A DNA stretch of 64,000 nt, from contig JAIQGI010000012.1 of the NCBI GenBank assembly GCA_020072565.1, forward strand, positions 62,001-126,000, in the 5' to 3' direction. Shown here piece after piece: positions 21,272-30,053 of the stretch (position 1 is the first letter of the stretch; each line of letters starts with the position of its first letter). The position numbers were made by a program, and so were the translations under genes. The notes under the pieces were generated by a model. It did no database searches. It saw nothing but the letters and a program-made list of their open reading frames with translations, and was not told the origin of the DNA. The DNA comes from Terriglobia bacterium (GTDB taxonomy: Bacteria > Acidobacteriota > UBA6911).

Positions 21272-22567
21272 TTACAGGCGCCACAGCGTGACACCCTCAG
21301 GGATCTGGTCGCGGGGCAAGACCTTGCGAACGTCCGCGACCACGCCCTCCCCACCCTTGAGCAATCCCGTAACCAGTTTCCAGGGATTCGCCTTGAACTG
21401 GTCGTGCGACACCGCGAGGATGACCGCGTTTGCGGGTTTTAGTCCCTCCAGCGGCGACAGCTTGATGCCGTACTCATGCTCCGCCTCCTGCGGATACGCC
21501 AGGGGGTCATGAATCTGCACGTCGAAGCTGTAGGATTTCAGCGCATTGACGATGTCGATCACGCGCGTGTTGCGCAGGTCGCTGACGTTCTCCTTGAACG
21601 TGAAGCCGAGGATCGTCGCGAGCGGGCGGCTTCCATCAAAGCAGACTTTGCCGCGCGCGAGCGTACGTTTGACGACTTCCTTGGCCACAAAGACGCCCAT
21701 TCCGTCATTAATCCGCCTGCCGGAGAGGATCACTTGCGGGATATAGCCGAGTTGCTCGGCCTTGTGCGTCAGATAGTAGGGATCAACTCCGATACAGTGC
21801 CCGCCGACCAGGCCGGGGGAGAATCTAAGGAAGTTCCACTTTGTTCCTGCCGCCTCGAGCACATCGTGCGTGTCAATACCCATGCGGTGAAAAATGATCG
21901 AGAGTTCGTTGATGAGGGCGATATTCAGGTCGCGCTGGGTGTTCTCGATTACCTTGGCGGCCTCGGCGACTCTGATCGAAGCCGCCTTATGTACACCCGC
22001 TGTTACAACCGAGGCGTACACCGATGCGACAATTTCGAGCGTCTCGGCGTCCTGGCCGGAGACCACTTTGAGAATCTTCGTAAAGGTGTGTTCATTGTCG
22101 CCTGGGTTGATCCGCTCAGGGGAGTACCCGATCTTGAATTCCTTGCCGCACTTGAAACGTGATGTCTTCTCCAGTATCGGCACGCAGACTTCCTCGGTAG
22201 CTCCGGGGTAGACTGTGGACTCGTAGACTACGATGGAGCCGGGACGCAGGTGGCGCCCCACAGTCTCGGAAGAACGGATGAGCGGTGTCAAATCCGGCCG
22301 CTTGGCCTCGTCCACGGGCGTGGGAACGGCAACGATGAAGAAATCAGCATCGCGCAACCGTGCGGGGTCAGTCGTATATTCCGCCTTATTCCCTTCAAAA
22401 TCGCATTTGGAAACGTCGCCGTTGCGATCGTACCTGGCCTTCAGTTCTTCAACGCGCGCTTCGTTGATGTCGAAAGCGATGAGGTGTTCTTTCTTCCCAA
22501 AGGCTACCGCAATCGGAAGGCCGACGTACCCGAGGCCCACAATGGCCACTTTGCGATTATGACCCAT
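21272..22567 (-). CDS. Nucleotide-sugar 6-dehydrogenase (UDP-HexNAc dehydrogenase, TviB/WbpA-like)
   Basis: 431 residues with CAGGAGGAGTAATC before the ATG. It oxidises the C6 hydroxyl of a UDP-sugar to a uronic acid using two NAD+. N-terminal Rossmann motif IVGLGYVGLPIAVAF (about 9-23), catalytic Cys in GLVGGHCIGVDPYYL (Cys about 258), and a C-terminal UDP-binding domain with ILGFTFKENVSDLRNTRV. The wording around the Cys and the 431-residue length fit the UDP-N-acetylhexosamine dehydrogenase branch more than UDP-glucose dehydrogenase. No other polysaccharide gene is adjacent. Confidence 0.88.
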   Translation of the reverse strand: MGHNRKVAIVGLGYVGLPIAVAFGKKEHLIAFDINEARVEELKARYDRNGDVSKCDFEGNKAEYTTDPARLRDADFFIVAVPTPVDEAKRPDLTPLIRSSETVGRHLRPGSIVVYESTVYPGATEEVCVPILEKTSRFKCGKEFKIGYSPERINPGDNEHTFTKILKVVSGQDAETLEIVASVYASVVTAGVHKAASIRVAEAAKVIENTQRDLNIALINELSIIFHRMGIDTHDVLEAAGTKWNFLRFSPGLVGGHCIGVDPYYLTHKAEQLGYIPQVILSGRRINDGMGVFVAKEVVKRTLARGKVCFDGSRPLATILGFTFKENVSDLRNTRVIDIVNALKSYSFDVQIHDPLAYPQEAEHEYGIKLSPLEGLKPANAVILAVSHDQFKANPWKLVTGLLKGGEGVVADVRKVLPRDQIPEGVTLWRL

Positions 22568-22726
22568 GATTACTCCTCCTGTTCAAGATCAATCCTTCCG
22601 CTCCGTACACTCATCGGTATCGGGCGGGGTCAGGTGAGATCATATCCCTTCACTTGCCAGGGGGGCGTATCTGCAAAAATCAAAATCCTTACGCGATAGT
22701 GATTCTTGCAGATCCGATCCACTTTA

Positions 22727-24415
22727 TCACTTGACCTCCTTGCGGTATTTGAAGATTGGGTAGACGACGGGATGCTGCTCGACCCCGAGCGATCGCATGT
22801 GATTGTCGAGGAGACCCCATCCGACGAAGCCGTCCATGGACTGCGGTTCCAGGTAGTAAAACGCCGCGTTAGCCATAGGCTGAGCCATATCAAGGAAGTA
22901 AGTTCCGGCCGGGAACTCCCTGGTGGCGGGACCGAAGAATCCGCCTTCGAGCGTCGTCATACTGCTTCCCCGGGGTTTGACCATCTTATCGACGACGAAC
23001 TCCTCGCCGGTTGCTTTCATGGACTGAGCCAGCGTCTGGAGCCTGATGTTGTGGGTGCGGAGTTTGGCGACCAGATCCTGGAGTTCGGCCGGAATCAGAT
23101 ACCCGCGCGGCATCGGGGCATCCTTGGTTCCCACCGGCTTGGCAAGGTGCTCCACGTCATGAATGACTTCAGGCGGGCCGCTGGCAGATCCGGGTGCGGT
23201 GCCCCGCACGCTCGTGCCCGGCAGGAACACGGCGTCATTCGTTCGGTAGGCCAGGATGTCCACCTTGCCCCAGGATTCGTATTTGCCGGCGACCCAGTTT
23301 TTCAGCCCTCCCGAATCAGCCTGTGCACGCACCCTGGTGACGGTGTCTTCATCCGCATCTTTGCAGACCTTCTGCATCTCCTTGGCGTGCGCGTTAGTGA
23401 ACTCCAGGAGGGACAGGACGTAGGCGTACTGAGCGTAAATGCGGCGCTCAAATGTGGGGTGCCCGGGGGTTTCGGTGATGATCGCCATACGGTTCCGCAG
23501 GCCGTAATCGTTGACGATGAACTTCGCCTCGACGCTCCAGATCGCGTTGTCATGGCTCCAGACCGTCGGCGGCCACTTGTTGTCGGCAAGGCAGTGAGTG
23601 AAGGTCTCGAGTCCGAAATCCCGCCTGACCGCTTCACGCACGGCAGGGAAGAGTGTGTCCCAAGTGTAGGCGCGCGGCGCCGGATGGGCGGCAGGCACTG
23701 TGCAGGTGGCGTATGTGTTGGCGTAGCCGTGATTCACACGCCCCATCAGGTGCAGATCGACGAGGAGCACCGGGTCCCACCGGTTGAGTACGTTTTGATA
23801 CAAGCCGTTCGCCTCGATGCTCTCGAGCTTGACCGCGTCGCGATTGAGATCCAGCCCGGCGGCATTCGATCGCTGCCCGACGATATGAGGGGTGCCGTCC
23901 TGGGTGGCAAACGTATCAGTCCCGTCCATGTTGAAGATCGGCAGGATAATCACGATCTGGTTGTCGAGCAGGTGTTTCCGGCTGCCGAACAGAATATCGC
24001 GCATCACCAAGAGGAGCGCCTCCGTGCCTTCCGGTTCGGGAGGATGGATATTCCCCTGCAGAAACATTACCGGCTTGCCCGATTTCACGGCTTCTTGCGG
24101 CGAGGTACTGCGCGGATTGGCCAGCACGATCGCCGGGGCCACCTTGCGCAGGGCGGTCGTGAAAATGTTAAGTACGTAAACGTTCTCGCTGTTCCATTTC
24201 AGCGTGTCGACGAATTCCTGGAGATCCAGGGTCGAAGTCGTCCTGGTGTAATTGGTCTTCTCAGGAACGGTGAGGAATTTTGCGGGCCATTTCCCGTTCC
24301 AGCCCTTGGGGACCTCGTCGGCCCAGTAGATCTTCTGCTGCTGAGCCCCGACGGTTATCGATAACACCGCGACGAGCACAACCGCGGGCACAAGGGATCG
24401 GGTTCGCGGCATCAT
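22727..24415 (-). CDS. M14 family zinc carboxypeptidase, exported
   Basis: 562 residues; signal peptide about 1-24 (PAVVLVAVLSITVGAQ). The M14 zinc site is visible: HPPE in GNIHPPEPEG (His 124, Glu 127) and His 222 in VDLHLMG; the Asn-Arg pair in LDLNRD (191-192) would bind the substrate carboxylate, and the catalytic Glu is in ITETPGHP (about 315). The C-terminal 200 residues are an accessory domain seen in large bacterial M14 proteins. It should release C-terminal amino acids from peptides outside the cytoplasm. It reads in the same direction as the dehydrogenase but with a 159-base gap, so probably its own unit. Confidence 0.9.
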   Translation of the reverse strand: MMPRTRSLVPAVVLVAVLSITVGAQQQKIYWADEVPKGWNGKWPAKFLTVPEKTNYTRTTSTLDLQEFVDTLKWNSENVYVLNIFTTALRKVAPAIVLANPRSTSPQEAVKSGKPVMFLQGNIHPPEPEGTEALLLVMRDILFGSRKHLLDNQIVIILPIFNMDGTDTFATQDGTPHIVGQRSNAAGLDLNRDAVKLESIEANGLYQNVLNRWDPVLLVDLHLMGRVNHGYANTYATCTVPAAHPAPRAYTWDTLFPAVREAVRRDFGLETFTHCLADNKWPPTVWSHDNAIWSVEAKFIVNDYGLRNRMAIITETPGHPTFERRIYAQYAYVLSLLEFTNAHAKEMQKVCKDADEDTVTRVRAQADSGGLKNWVAGKYESWGKVDILAYRTNDAVFLPGTSVRGTAPGSASGPPEVIHDVEHLAKPVGTKDAPMPRGYLIPAELQDLVAKLRTHNIRLQTLAQSMKATGEEFVVDKMVKPRGSSMTTLEGGFFGPATREFPAGTYFLDMAQPMANAAFYYLEPQSMDGFVGWGLLDNHMRSLGVEQHPVVYPIFKYRKEVK

Positions 24416-24741
24416 TCGATTTCCTCCAGGCGTGCAGGTGTCGAGTCTGGAAAACTCTCCAGGCTATGGCATCCGATGGATAGACCTCAGACCTGACCCT
24501 GTCTTACATGCAGACGCTCAACCGCCGGGCAAGAAAAATCTCATGAGGCGGAGCATGTAGATTCAGGCTGCCGGATCTTGGAACGGAAGACGACTTCTTC
24601 AGGGCACAAGCGTGCGCCTGCACCGGTTTCCACCATCTGCGTTTTCAGAGCGAATCCGGGTCCAAGCTTCGTGCAGAATCCGGGCCAAGCCGGAAAGCGG
24701 CATTCGCTTTGACTTGAGCCGTCCTCAGCATGGCACCGCGA
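24416..24741. other. Intergenic stretch, nothing firm
   Basis: 326 bases between the M14 gene start and the end of the basic protein gene. Near its left side a CCGCC...GGCGG pair could form a weak hairpin (about 24511-24549). At about 24652-24695 a short phrase, GAATCCGGG followed by CCAAGC, occurs twice. I see no gene or clear promoter. Confidence 0.4.
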
Positions 24742-25116
24742 TCAAGCCGCGGGCTTGCTCTGCTTTTCCTTCCGCTTCTTGGCCCAGTAGGCCTTCATTC
24801 TCTCACTCTGGGCCTTGCGCGCTGCAGGGCTTACAGGGCCCTTTGCCGGCTTTGCTGAAGCCGGTCTTTTTGCAGCCTTGGTTTTGGTGCCCGTCTTCCT
24901 CTTTGCGGCCCAATAGGCCCTCATCTTCTCACTCTGGGCTTTCCGTTGGGCAGCGGTTCTCGCTTTGCGTCTCCCCGCGGCGGGTGCAGCGGTTGCGGGC
25001 CCCTTGGCCTTGACCCCGCCTTTTAACTGGGTCCGGATCCAATCGATTTCAGCTGCCACTGCGACTCTTCGTCCTTGGAGCGCCTCTATTGCGAGTTCCA
25101 GAATCCTCTTGTCCAT
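24742..25116 (-). CDS. Lys/Ala-rich basic protein with duplicated SEKMRAYWAAKRK motif
   Basis: 124 residues from the ATG at 25116; the frame extends upstream but without conserved character, and AAAGGGATT precedes this ATG. N-terminal 35 residues form a helix (MDKRILELAIEALQGRR...IDWIRTQL). The rest is Lys/Ala/Pro-rich and contains two copies of a motif: AQSEKMRAYWAAKRK and AQSERMKAYWAKKRK, each with invariant A-Y-W and basic ends. Such tails resemble histone-H1-like or nucleoid proteins and NUMOD-type DNA-binding repeats, so nucleic-acid binding is plausible. Not assigned to a family with certainty. Confidence 0.6.
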   Translation of the reverse strand: MDKRILELAIEALQGRRVAVAAEIDWIRTQLKGGVKAKGPATAAPAAGRRKARTAAQRKAQSEKMRAYWAAKRKTGTKTKAAKRPASAKPAKGPVSPAARKAQSERMKAYWAKKRKEKQSKPAA

Positions 25117-25420
25117 AATCCCTTTCTGCGGAGTTGGGGGAAAGCCGGATGCTTGAACCGGCAAACTCCGCCACGGCAGTAGCCTACGACACTGGCTCGG
25201 GAATTTGCAAGTTGGAATCGCAGCAAATAGCGATCCCGCAGAGATGATATTTTTGGAAGACCGTTCAATGCAATGACTCCAGGACTGGAAGAAAGCGCAA
25301 ACGCTCGACATTTTTGCAGTCTTAGAGTTTAGGCAGTTTGCAGGTGCTGAAACTGTTGCGATGGAAAGGCGGATCAGGAAGAGGGGCCGGGGACGATCTG
25401 CCCCCGGCCCCTTTGACCGT
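25117..25420. other. Intergenic stretch holding the TonB receptor terminator
   Basis: 304 bases between the basic protein start and the TonB receptor stop. The right end has a strong hairpin (25382-25412). The remainder is the presumed promoter region of the basic protein; I see no clear -35/-10 pair. Confidence 0.5.
25382..25412 (-). terminator. Predicted terminator of the TonB receptor gene
   Basis: An 11-base perfect stem, AGGGGCCGGGG pairing with CCCCGGCCCCT around a 9-base loop, lies 9 bases after the receptor stop on the minus strand. The following bases are CTCTTCC, a weak U-tract, so termination may need help. Confidence 0.7.
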
Positions 25421-28400
25421 TTAGAAGAACAGACGCATGCTCACCTGGCAACGGCGGGCGTTGGTGCCGTCCGGGAAGCCCTGCGACTGGTTGCCGACGC
25501 CAAGGTTAGCCGTCGGCCTCAGTACGCCTAAGGTCGCTGTGTAGGCTTGGGTGTTGACGCCGGTGTTCGTAATGGTATTGGACAAGTTAAAGGCCTCGAA
25601 CATCAGGTTCAACTTGACGCGTTCGTTAAACGGAAGTACGCGGGTCAGACGCGCGTCTGCGCGGTAATATTGGTCGACGTCCAGGCTGCTGACGGGCCAA
25701 AACGGCACTCGGTTCCAGCCGCCGGAACCATTCATGGTCGTGTAGGTCAAAAAGACGCCTGTGAACTGGGTCCCACTGACGTTGACGGTCGCTGTGGTGG
25801 GGTGTGCGGAGGCCAGAGTCGTAATTGCCGAAAACTGCCAGCCATTCACGAAGTAGCGGGCGAACGCTGAATTGCTCTGGGTGAACGTGGGTTGCCACAT
25901 CAAGTTGATTACGGCACGATGGCGCTGGTCCAGGCTGGAACTGCCCCTGTCCGCCATGTAGTTGCCGGGTGTCGTGACGTTGTTGTAATTCCACCCGATG
26001 TTCCAGGAAGCGCCCTGCATATCGGCGTCATCGATCGCGTGCGACCACGTGTAGGAGAGGCTGCCGGTCAGCCCGTGCGACATGCGCTTGCGCAGCTGAA
26101 CGGTCATGCCGTTATACCAGGATTGGCCGCCGTTCTCGACCTGCAGGATCTTACCGTACCGGGAATCGGCCTTATTCGCTGAGATGTAGACAGGTGTCGT
26201 GTATGTGCCCACCTGGCTGCCGCCGGCATCGTTGATGATGTAGGTCACCGTCGGACCCGGCTGCCCGAGGTTGACGTCGCGCTGCGTCCAGATGCCGACG
26301 CCGCGGCTCCAGATGTAACTTACCGTGAGTGCCAGATCTTGGCTGAGCTGGCGCTCAATCGCCACGGTCCCCTGCTGAGTATACGGATTGTGAAAGTCTG
26401 GCGAGGCGAATTGGAGGTTCACGGTCCCGGACGGCAATCCAGTAGTACCAGGAGGAAACACGTTCGGGAAAACCGGTGAGCCCGGAGTGGTAGTAGAGAC
26501 ATAGATGTTCGGCTGGAACGTGCCGTTGCCCAACAGAAGGCTTTCCAGGCCGTTTCCGTGGAAGCGCGCCCAGAAAAGCCCATAGCCGGCGCGGATCAGG
26601 GTTTTATCATTGATCATATAGGTCAGGCCGAAACGGGGCCCGAAGTTATTGGTCGGCGAGGGGATAATGCCCGTCTGCGGGTAGTTCGGATTTACCATCC
26701 ACGGCTGCGGAATGTAGGTATGTTCGTAGCGCAGACCAAAGTTCATGGTGAGCCGCCGGCTGATCCTCCAGACATCCTGCGCATAAATGCCAATGTCGCT
26801 GGTACGGAAATTCTGGATGGGATTTCCGAATGTCTGCTGGAAGTTGGAATAACTCTTCGCGTTGGCCGTGTTGCCACTGAAATCTTTGGCGAAATTGGTC
26901 AGACTCGAGTAGCTGTAGCCGCCCAGGCCGCGGTAAAGCTGGTTAATGTAGTCCTGGTTAGTGGAGGTGTCAAAGCCGAACTTGGCAGAATGTGCGCCAT
27001 GCGTCCAGCTGACGTTGTCTACAAACTGGAAGCGCAGCTCGCTGGGCAGAGTGCGCGGGTAGGCCTCGGCCGCGCCGATGGCTGTACCGTTCAGTGAGAT
27101 GGAGAGGCCCCCTGTTTCTATGGGCCACAGATCCCCGGCACCGGGATCGGACAGGCGATCCTTGAAAAAGCCCACGCGGAATTCATTGAGGAGAGTCGGG
27201 CTGATAACGCTGATCCACGACGCTTTTCCATAGCGAGTCTCCACGGTGGAATTCCCGTTGCCGCCGAGGGCGTTGCCATTCGTGAGCACCGCCTGCGTCT
27301 GAATCCCGTGCGGCGACTTCCAGTGCATCGCGTTCATATCGAAACTGAAGGAGTTGCGCTCGGTGGGGCGCCAGTCGAACTTCAGAAATCCCATGGCGGA
27401 ATCCACCGTTCGCGGAACCAATACGTCCATCTGCCGCTTGATGAAGGCGATCGCAGTAGCGCACTGCGCCGCAGTGGCAGTGCAAGACGCAGTGATGTTG
27501 TTGCCACCGGCATCTGTGAACGAGGTGTTGATGATGCGGTTGATGGCCGGGAAATTCCTCTTGACGATCTCGAAATTCCCGAAATAGAAGAGCTTGTCCG
27601 TCTTGATCGGACCGCCGATGCTGGCGCCGGCCTGGTGCCGCCACTCGGGCGGATTAAGGTTCCTGGGAGCATAGCGGTCCATCGCGTTCAGCGTGCGATT
27701 GCGGAAGTACCAGTAGGCAGTGCCGTGAACATCGTTGGTTCCACTGCGGGTGACGGTGTTGATGACCCCACCCATGGCACGGCCGAACTCAGCGGAGAAA
27801 CCGTTGGAAAGCACCTGGAATTCCTGCACCGCATCCTGCGAGATCTGCGTCGTGATGCGGGTACGGCCGGCGTTTTCGTTGTAGTAGCCCTGGGTGGTGT
27901 CGTTGCCGTCGGTAAGGAACGAATTGCCGCCGGCGATGCCGCGGAAACTCACCAGGCCGAAGGTGCCGTCATCGGTTACCGCAGGCGTGATCAGCACGAA
28001 GGTGTCCGCGCGGCGGCCGTTGATCGGCAGGTTATCGATCTGCATTTTTTCGACTACCTGCGATACATCCATTTTGGAGGTTTCCACCAGCGGGGCTTCG
28101 CCGGTTACCACGACCTGAGTGGCGGTACCCGCCGGTTGCAGAGTCACCTTGAAATCGACCGTTTGGCCGACGAGGATTTCAAAGTCCTTGGCCTCCCACT
28201 TGTTAAAACCCGGCATGTTGACCGTCAGGCTGTAACCGGTGGATGGTACCAACGCCGGGGCCGAAAACACGCCCGCTTCAGTGGTTACCATGGTTCGCTG
28301 GATGCCCTTCGATGTGTTCGCTACCACAACCTGGGCTCCAGGAACGGTGGCGCCGCTCGAATCGCGCACCACCCCCGAGATTCCTCCCATGCCGGCTACC

Positions 28401-28480
28401 GCCTGGGCCCATGCGGAGCCGCTCAGTGCGATGCTCAAGATAATTACCAGAAGCAGGAGCTTGCTCTTTGAAACTTCCAT
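25421..28480 (-). CDS. TonB-dependent receptor, Oar-like, with carboxypeptidase-regulatory N-terminus
   Basis: 1019 residues with AAGGAGAAGAACC before the ATG. Signal peptide 1-26 (ILSIALSGSAWAQA). Residues 33-115 form a CarboxypepD_reg-like domain (GGISGVVRDSSGATVPGA), then the plug domain (about 125-265) with EFQVLSNGFSAEFGRAMGG and VINTVTRSGTNDVHG, then a long beta-barrel ending in RLFF, the usual C-terminal aromatic for outer-membrane insertion. Acidobacteria carry many such receptors; ligands are mostly unknown oligosaccharides or peptides. No SusD-like lipoprotein is adjacent. It is flanked by its own promoter-like region and a strong terminator, so it is probably a single-gene unit. 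Confidence 0.93.
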   Translation of the reverse strand: MEVSKSKLLLLVIILSIALSGSAWAQAVAGMGGISGVVRDSSGATVPGAQVVVANTSKGIQRTMVTTEAGVFSAPALVPSTGYSLTVNMPGFNKWEAKDFEILVGQTVDFKVTLQPAGTATQVVVTGEAPLVETSKMDVSQVVEKMQIDNLPINGRRADTFVLITPAVTDDGTFGLVSFRGIAGGNSFLTDGNDTTQGYYNENAGRTRITTQISQDAVQEFQVLSNGFSAEFGRAMGGVINTVTRSGTNDVHGTAYWYFRNRTLNAMDRYAPRNLNPPEWRHQAGASIGGPIKTDKLFYFGNFEIVKRNFPAINRIINTSFTDAGGNNITASCTATAAQCATAIAFIKRQMDVLVPRTVDSAMGFLKFDWRPTERNSFSFDMNAMHWKSPHGIQTQAVLTNGNALGGNGNSTVETRYGKASWISVISPTLLNEFRVGFFKDRLSDPGAGDLWPIETGGLSISLNGTAIGAAEAYPRTLPSELRFQFVDNVSWTHGAHSAKFGFDTSTNQDYINQLYRGLGGYSYSSLTNFAKDFSGNTANAKSYSNFQQTFGNPIQNFRTSDIGIYAQDVWRISRRLTMNFGLRYEHTYIPQPWMVNPNYPQTGIIPSPTNNFGPRFGLTYMINDKTLIRAGYGLFWARFHGNGLESLLLGNGTFQPNIYVSTTTPGSPVFPNVFPPGTTGLPSGTVNLQFASPDFHNPYTQQGTVAIERQLSQDLALTVSYIWSRGVGIWTQRDVNLGQPGPTVTYIINDAGGSQVGTYTTPVYISANKADSRYGKILQVENGGQSWYNGMTVQLRKRMSHGLTGSLSYTWSHAIDDADMQGASWNIGWNYNNVTTPGNYMADRGSSSLDQRHRAVINLMWQPTFTQSNSAFARYFVNGWQFSAITTLASAHPTTATVNVSGTQFTGVFLTYTTMNGSGGWNRVPFWPVSSLDVDQYYRADARLTRVLPFNERVKLNLMFEAFNLSNTITNTGVNTQAYTATLGVLRPTANLGVGNQSQGFPDGTNARRCQVSMRLFF

Positions 28481-28510
28481 GGTTCTTCTCCTTACATTTA
28501 TGAAAAAGCG

Positions 28511-28526
28511 GCAGACATTCGTCTGC
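28511..28526 (-). promoter_or_regulatory. Hairpin in TonB receptor leader
   Basis: Perfect 6-base stem GCAGAC / GTCTGC with a 4-base loop, in the predicted 5' leader of the receptor message. On the minus strand it is followed by CGCTTTTTC, giving a small terminator-like look. It could be an attenuator or simply structure. Confidence 0.35.
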
Positions 28527-28555
28527 TTGCGTGAGCCTATCTCGCGGAAAAAAGA

Positions 28556-28585
28556 AATCTATCCGATGTGCGGGGGAGGGGTCAA
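28556..28585 (-). promoter_or_regulatory. Predicted promoter of the TonB receptor gene
   Basis: On the minus strand TTGACC (28580-28585) and TAGATT (28556-28561) are separated by 18 bases, a good sigma-70-like pair, about 70 bases before the receptor start codon. Confidence 0.5.
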
Positions 28586-28831
28586 ATGAAATCCACGCAA
28601 TAATTCGGCTCGGAGTTGGCCCAAGGCACCACCTATTTTCGGAGCCTGGCCCCGAGCGGTTCCCGACGATTTGGGATCCGGAAACGCGGCGTCGCATTTC
28701 CAGCTTGCTCCTCCATGCATACCCGCGATACAAATAGCCTCCTGAGGGCAGGCCAGTCCAGACTACCTCATCGTGGTGTTCTCCCGTCAGGCGGGATGGA
28801 GCCCCGTGGCATCAGCAATTGAGGGATGATT

Positions 28832-29419
28832 ATGAACTTTGCCAAGGGAAATCTTGGTTGGATCGAAGTTGTTTGCGGACCAATGTTTAGCGGCAAGAGC
28901 GAGGAACTGATCCGCAGGTTGCGCCGCGCCGAGATCGCGCGCCAGCGGGTGCAGATTTTCAAGCCTGCGATCGATCAACGATATTCTGATAACCACATCG
29001 TCTCGCACAGCGAACTGAAGATCCGCTCGGCGAGCGTCAAGGACGTCACGGAGCTCGAGGCTGCCCTGGATCTGCGCACGGAAGTCATCGGCATCGACGA
29101 AGGCCAGTTCCTCGGCAATGAGCTGGTGGATCTGGTTGTGCGGCTGGCAGACCTGGGCAAACGCATCATCATTGCCGGCTTGGATACCGACTACCTTGGC
29201 CGTCCCTTTCACCCCATGCCGGAACTGCTGGCAGTTGCGGATGAAATCACCAAGACCCTCGCCATTTGCATGCAGTGCGGAAATCCAGCGAAGCACACCC
29301 AACGCCTCGTGGCCAGCGACGAGCTGATTGTGGTGGGCGCCGGGGGACTGTACGAGGCACGCTGCCGCCGCTGTTTCGAACCCAACCTGGGCAAAGCCAA
29401 AGCAAGTACTGAGCGCTGA
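28832..29419 (+). CDS. tdk: Thymidine kinase
   Basis: Phosphorylates thymidine with ATP for salvage into DNA. 195 residues from the ATG at 28832, six bases after GAGGG; an ATG at 28826 sits too near that site. Type II (tetrameric) family: P-loop GPMFSGKSE (about 16-24), DEGQFL with the Asp-Glu metal site, and a zinc-binding Cys set (CMQC and CRRC) around the lasso loop that closes on thymidine. The length is usual for the family (190-205). It converges with udk with three bases between stops, and opens the nucleoside salvage block. Confidence 0.95.
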   Translation: MNFAKGNLGWIEVVCGPMFSGKSEELIRRLRRAEIARQRVQIFKPAIDQRYSDNHIVSHSELKIRSASVKDVTELEAALDLRTEVIGIDEGQFLGNELVDLVVRLADLGKRIIIAGLDTDYLGRPFHPMPELLAVADEITKTLAICMQCGNPAKHTQRLVASDELIVVGAGGLYEARCRRCFEPNLGKAKASTER

Positions 29420-29422
29420 GTG

Positions 29423-30049
29423 CTAAGTAGTCCGGCGGACGTGGGCCATCACCGCATCCACGGACTGCTGGATGGGGTTGTCTCCCGCGATTACGAGGTC
29501 CGCGAAGGCTTTGGTCGGGCGCACATGCAGCTCTGCCATGGGCTGGACGGTCTCGGCGAACTGACGGCGCACCGACTCAGGAGTGCGCCCTCGTTCGCGC
29601 ACATCACGCACAATCCTGCGGTCGAGGCAGAGCTTATCCGGCAGATCCACGAACACCCTGGTGCCGAACAATGACCGTACATCCTGCCAATAAAGGACGA
29701 ACAGCCCTTCCACGACAATAAACTTGCGCGGCTTTACGAGCTCCACATTCCTGGTTCGGGTGTGCGTGGCAAAGTCGTACACGGGACGCTCAATCTCTCT
29801 GCCGTTGCTCAGCGCCCGGACATGCCGCAGAAACAGGTCATGATCCAGCGCGCCCGGTTCGTCAAAGTTGAATTTGATCCGCTCTTCCAGGAGGCGATCG
29901 GAGAGGTCGACGTAATAGCAGTCGAGGGGCAGGATAGCCGCAGGCAGCTGTGCCGCCAGATTAGTGGAGAGCTCGGTTTTCCCTGCACAGGATGGGCCTG
30001 CCACCCCAATCAGATAAGCTCTGGCTGCCATTGGTTTGCATGCCGGCAA
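29423..30049 (-). CDS. udk: Uridine kinase
   Basis: 208 residues. Converts uridine and cytidine to monophosphates. The start is a TTG at 30049: GGAGG at the end of punA stands 8 bases before it, and the gap to the punA stop is only four bases, which implies translational coupling; an ATG six codons in has no ribosome site. P-loop GPSCAGKTE (about 18-26), then LDCYYVDL, FDEPGALDHDLF and YDFATHTR, all typical of the uridine kinase family. It is the last gene of the minus-strand cdd-deoA-nupC-punA-udk set. Confidence 0.9.
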   Translation of the reverse strand: MPACKPMAARAYLIGVAGPSCAGKTELSTNLAAQLPAAILPLDCYYVDLSDRLLEERIKFNFDEPGALDHDLFLRHVRALSNGREIERPVYDFATHTRTRNVELVKPRKFIVVEGLFVLYWQDVRSLFGTRVFVDLPDKLCLDRRIVRDVRERGRTPESVRRQFAETVQPMAELHVRPTKAFADLVIAGDNPIQQSVDAVMAHVRRTT

Positions 30050-30053
30050 GGCA

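Larger units (their letters stand above)
28481..28831. other. Divergent intergenic stretch between TonB receptor and tdk
   Basis: 351 bases. It contains the receptor promoter and leader hairpin on the minus strand. On the plus side, GAGGG at 28821-28825 is the tdk ribosome site. The rest shows no conserved frame or repeat. Confidence 0.5.
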
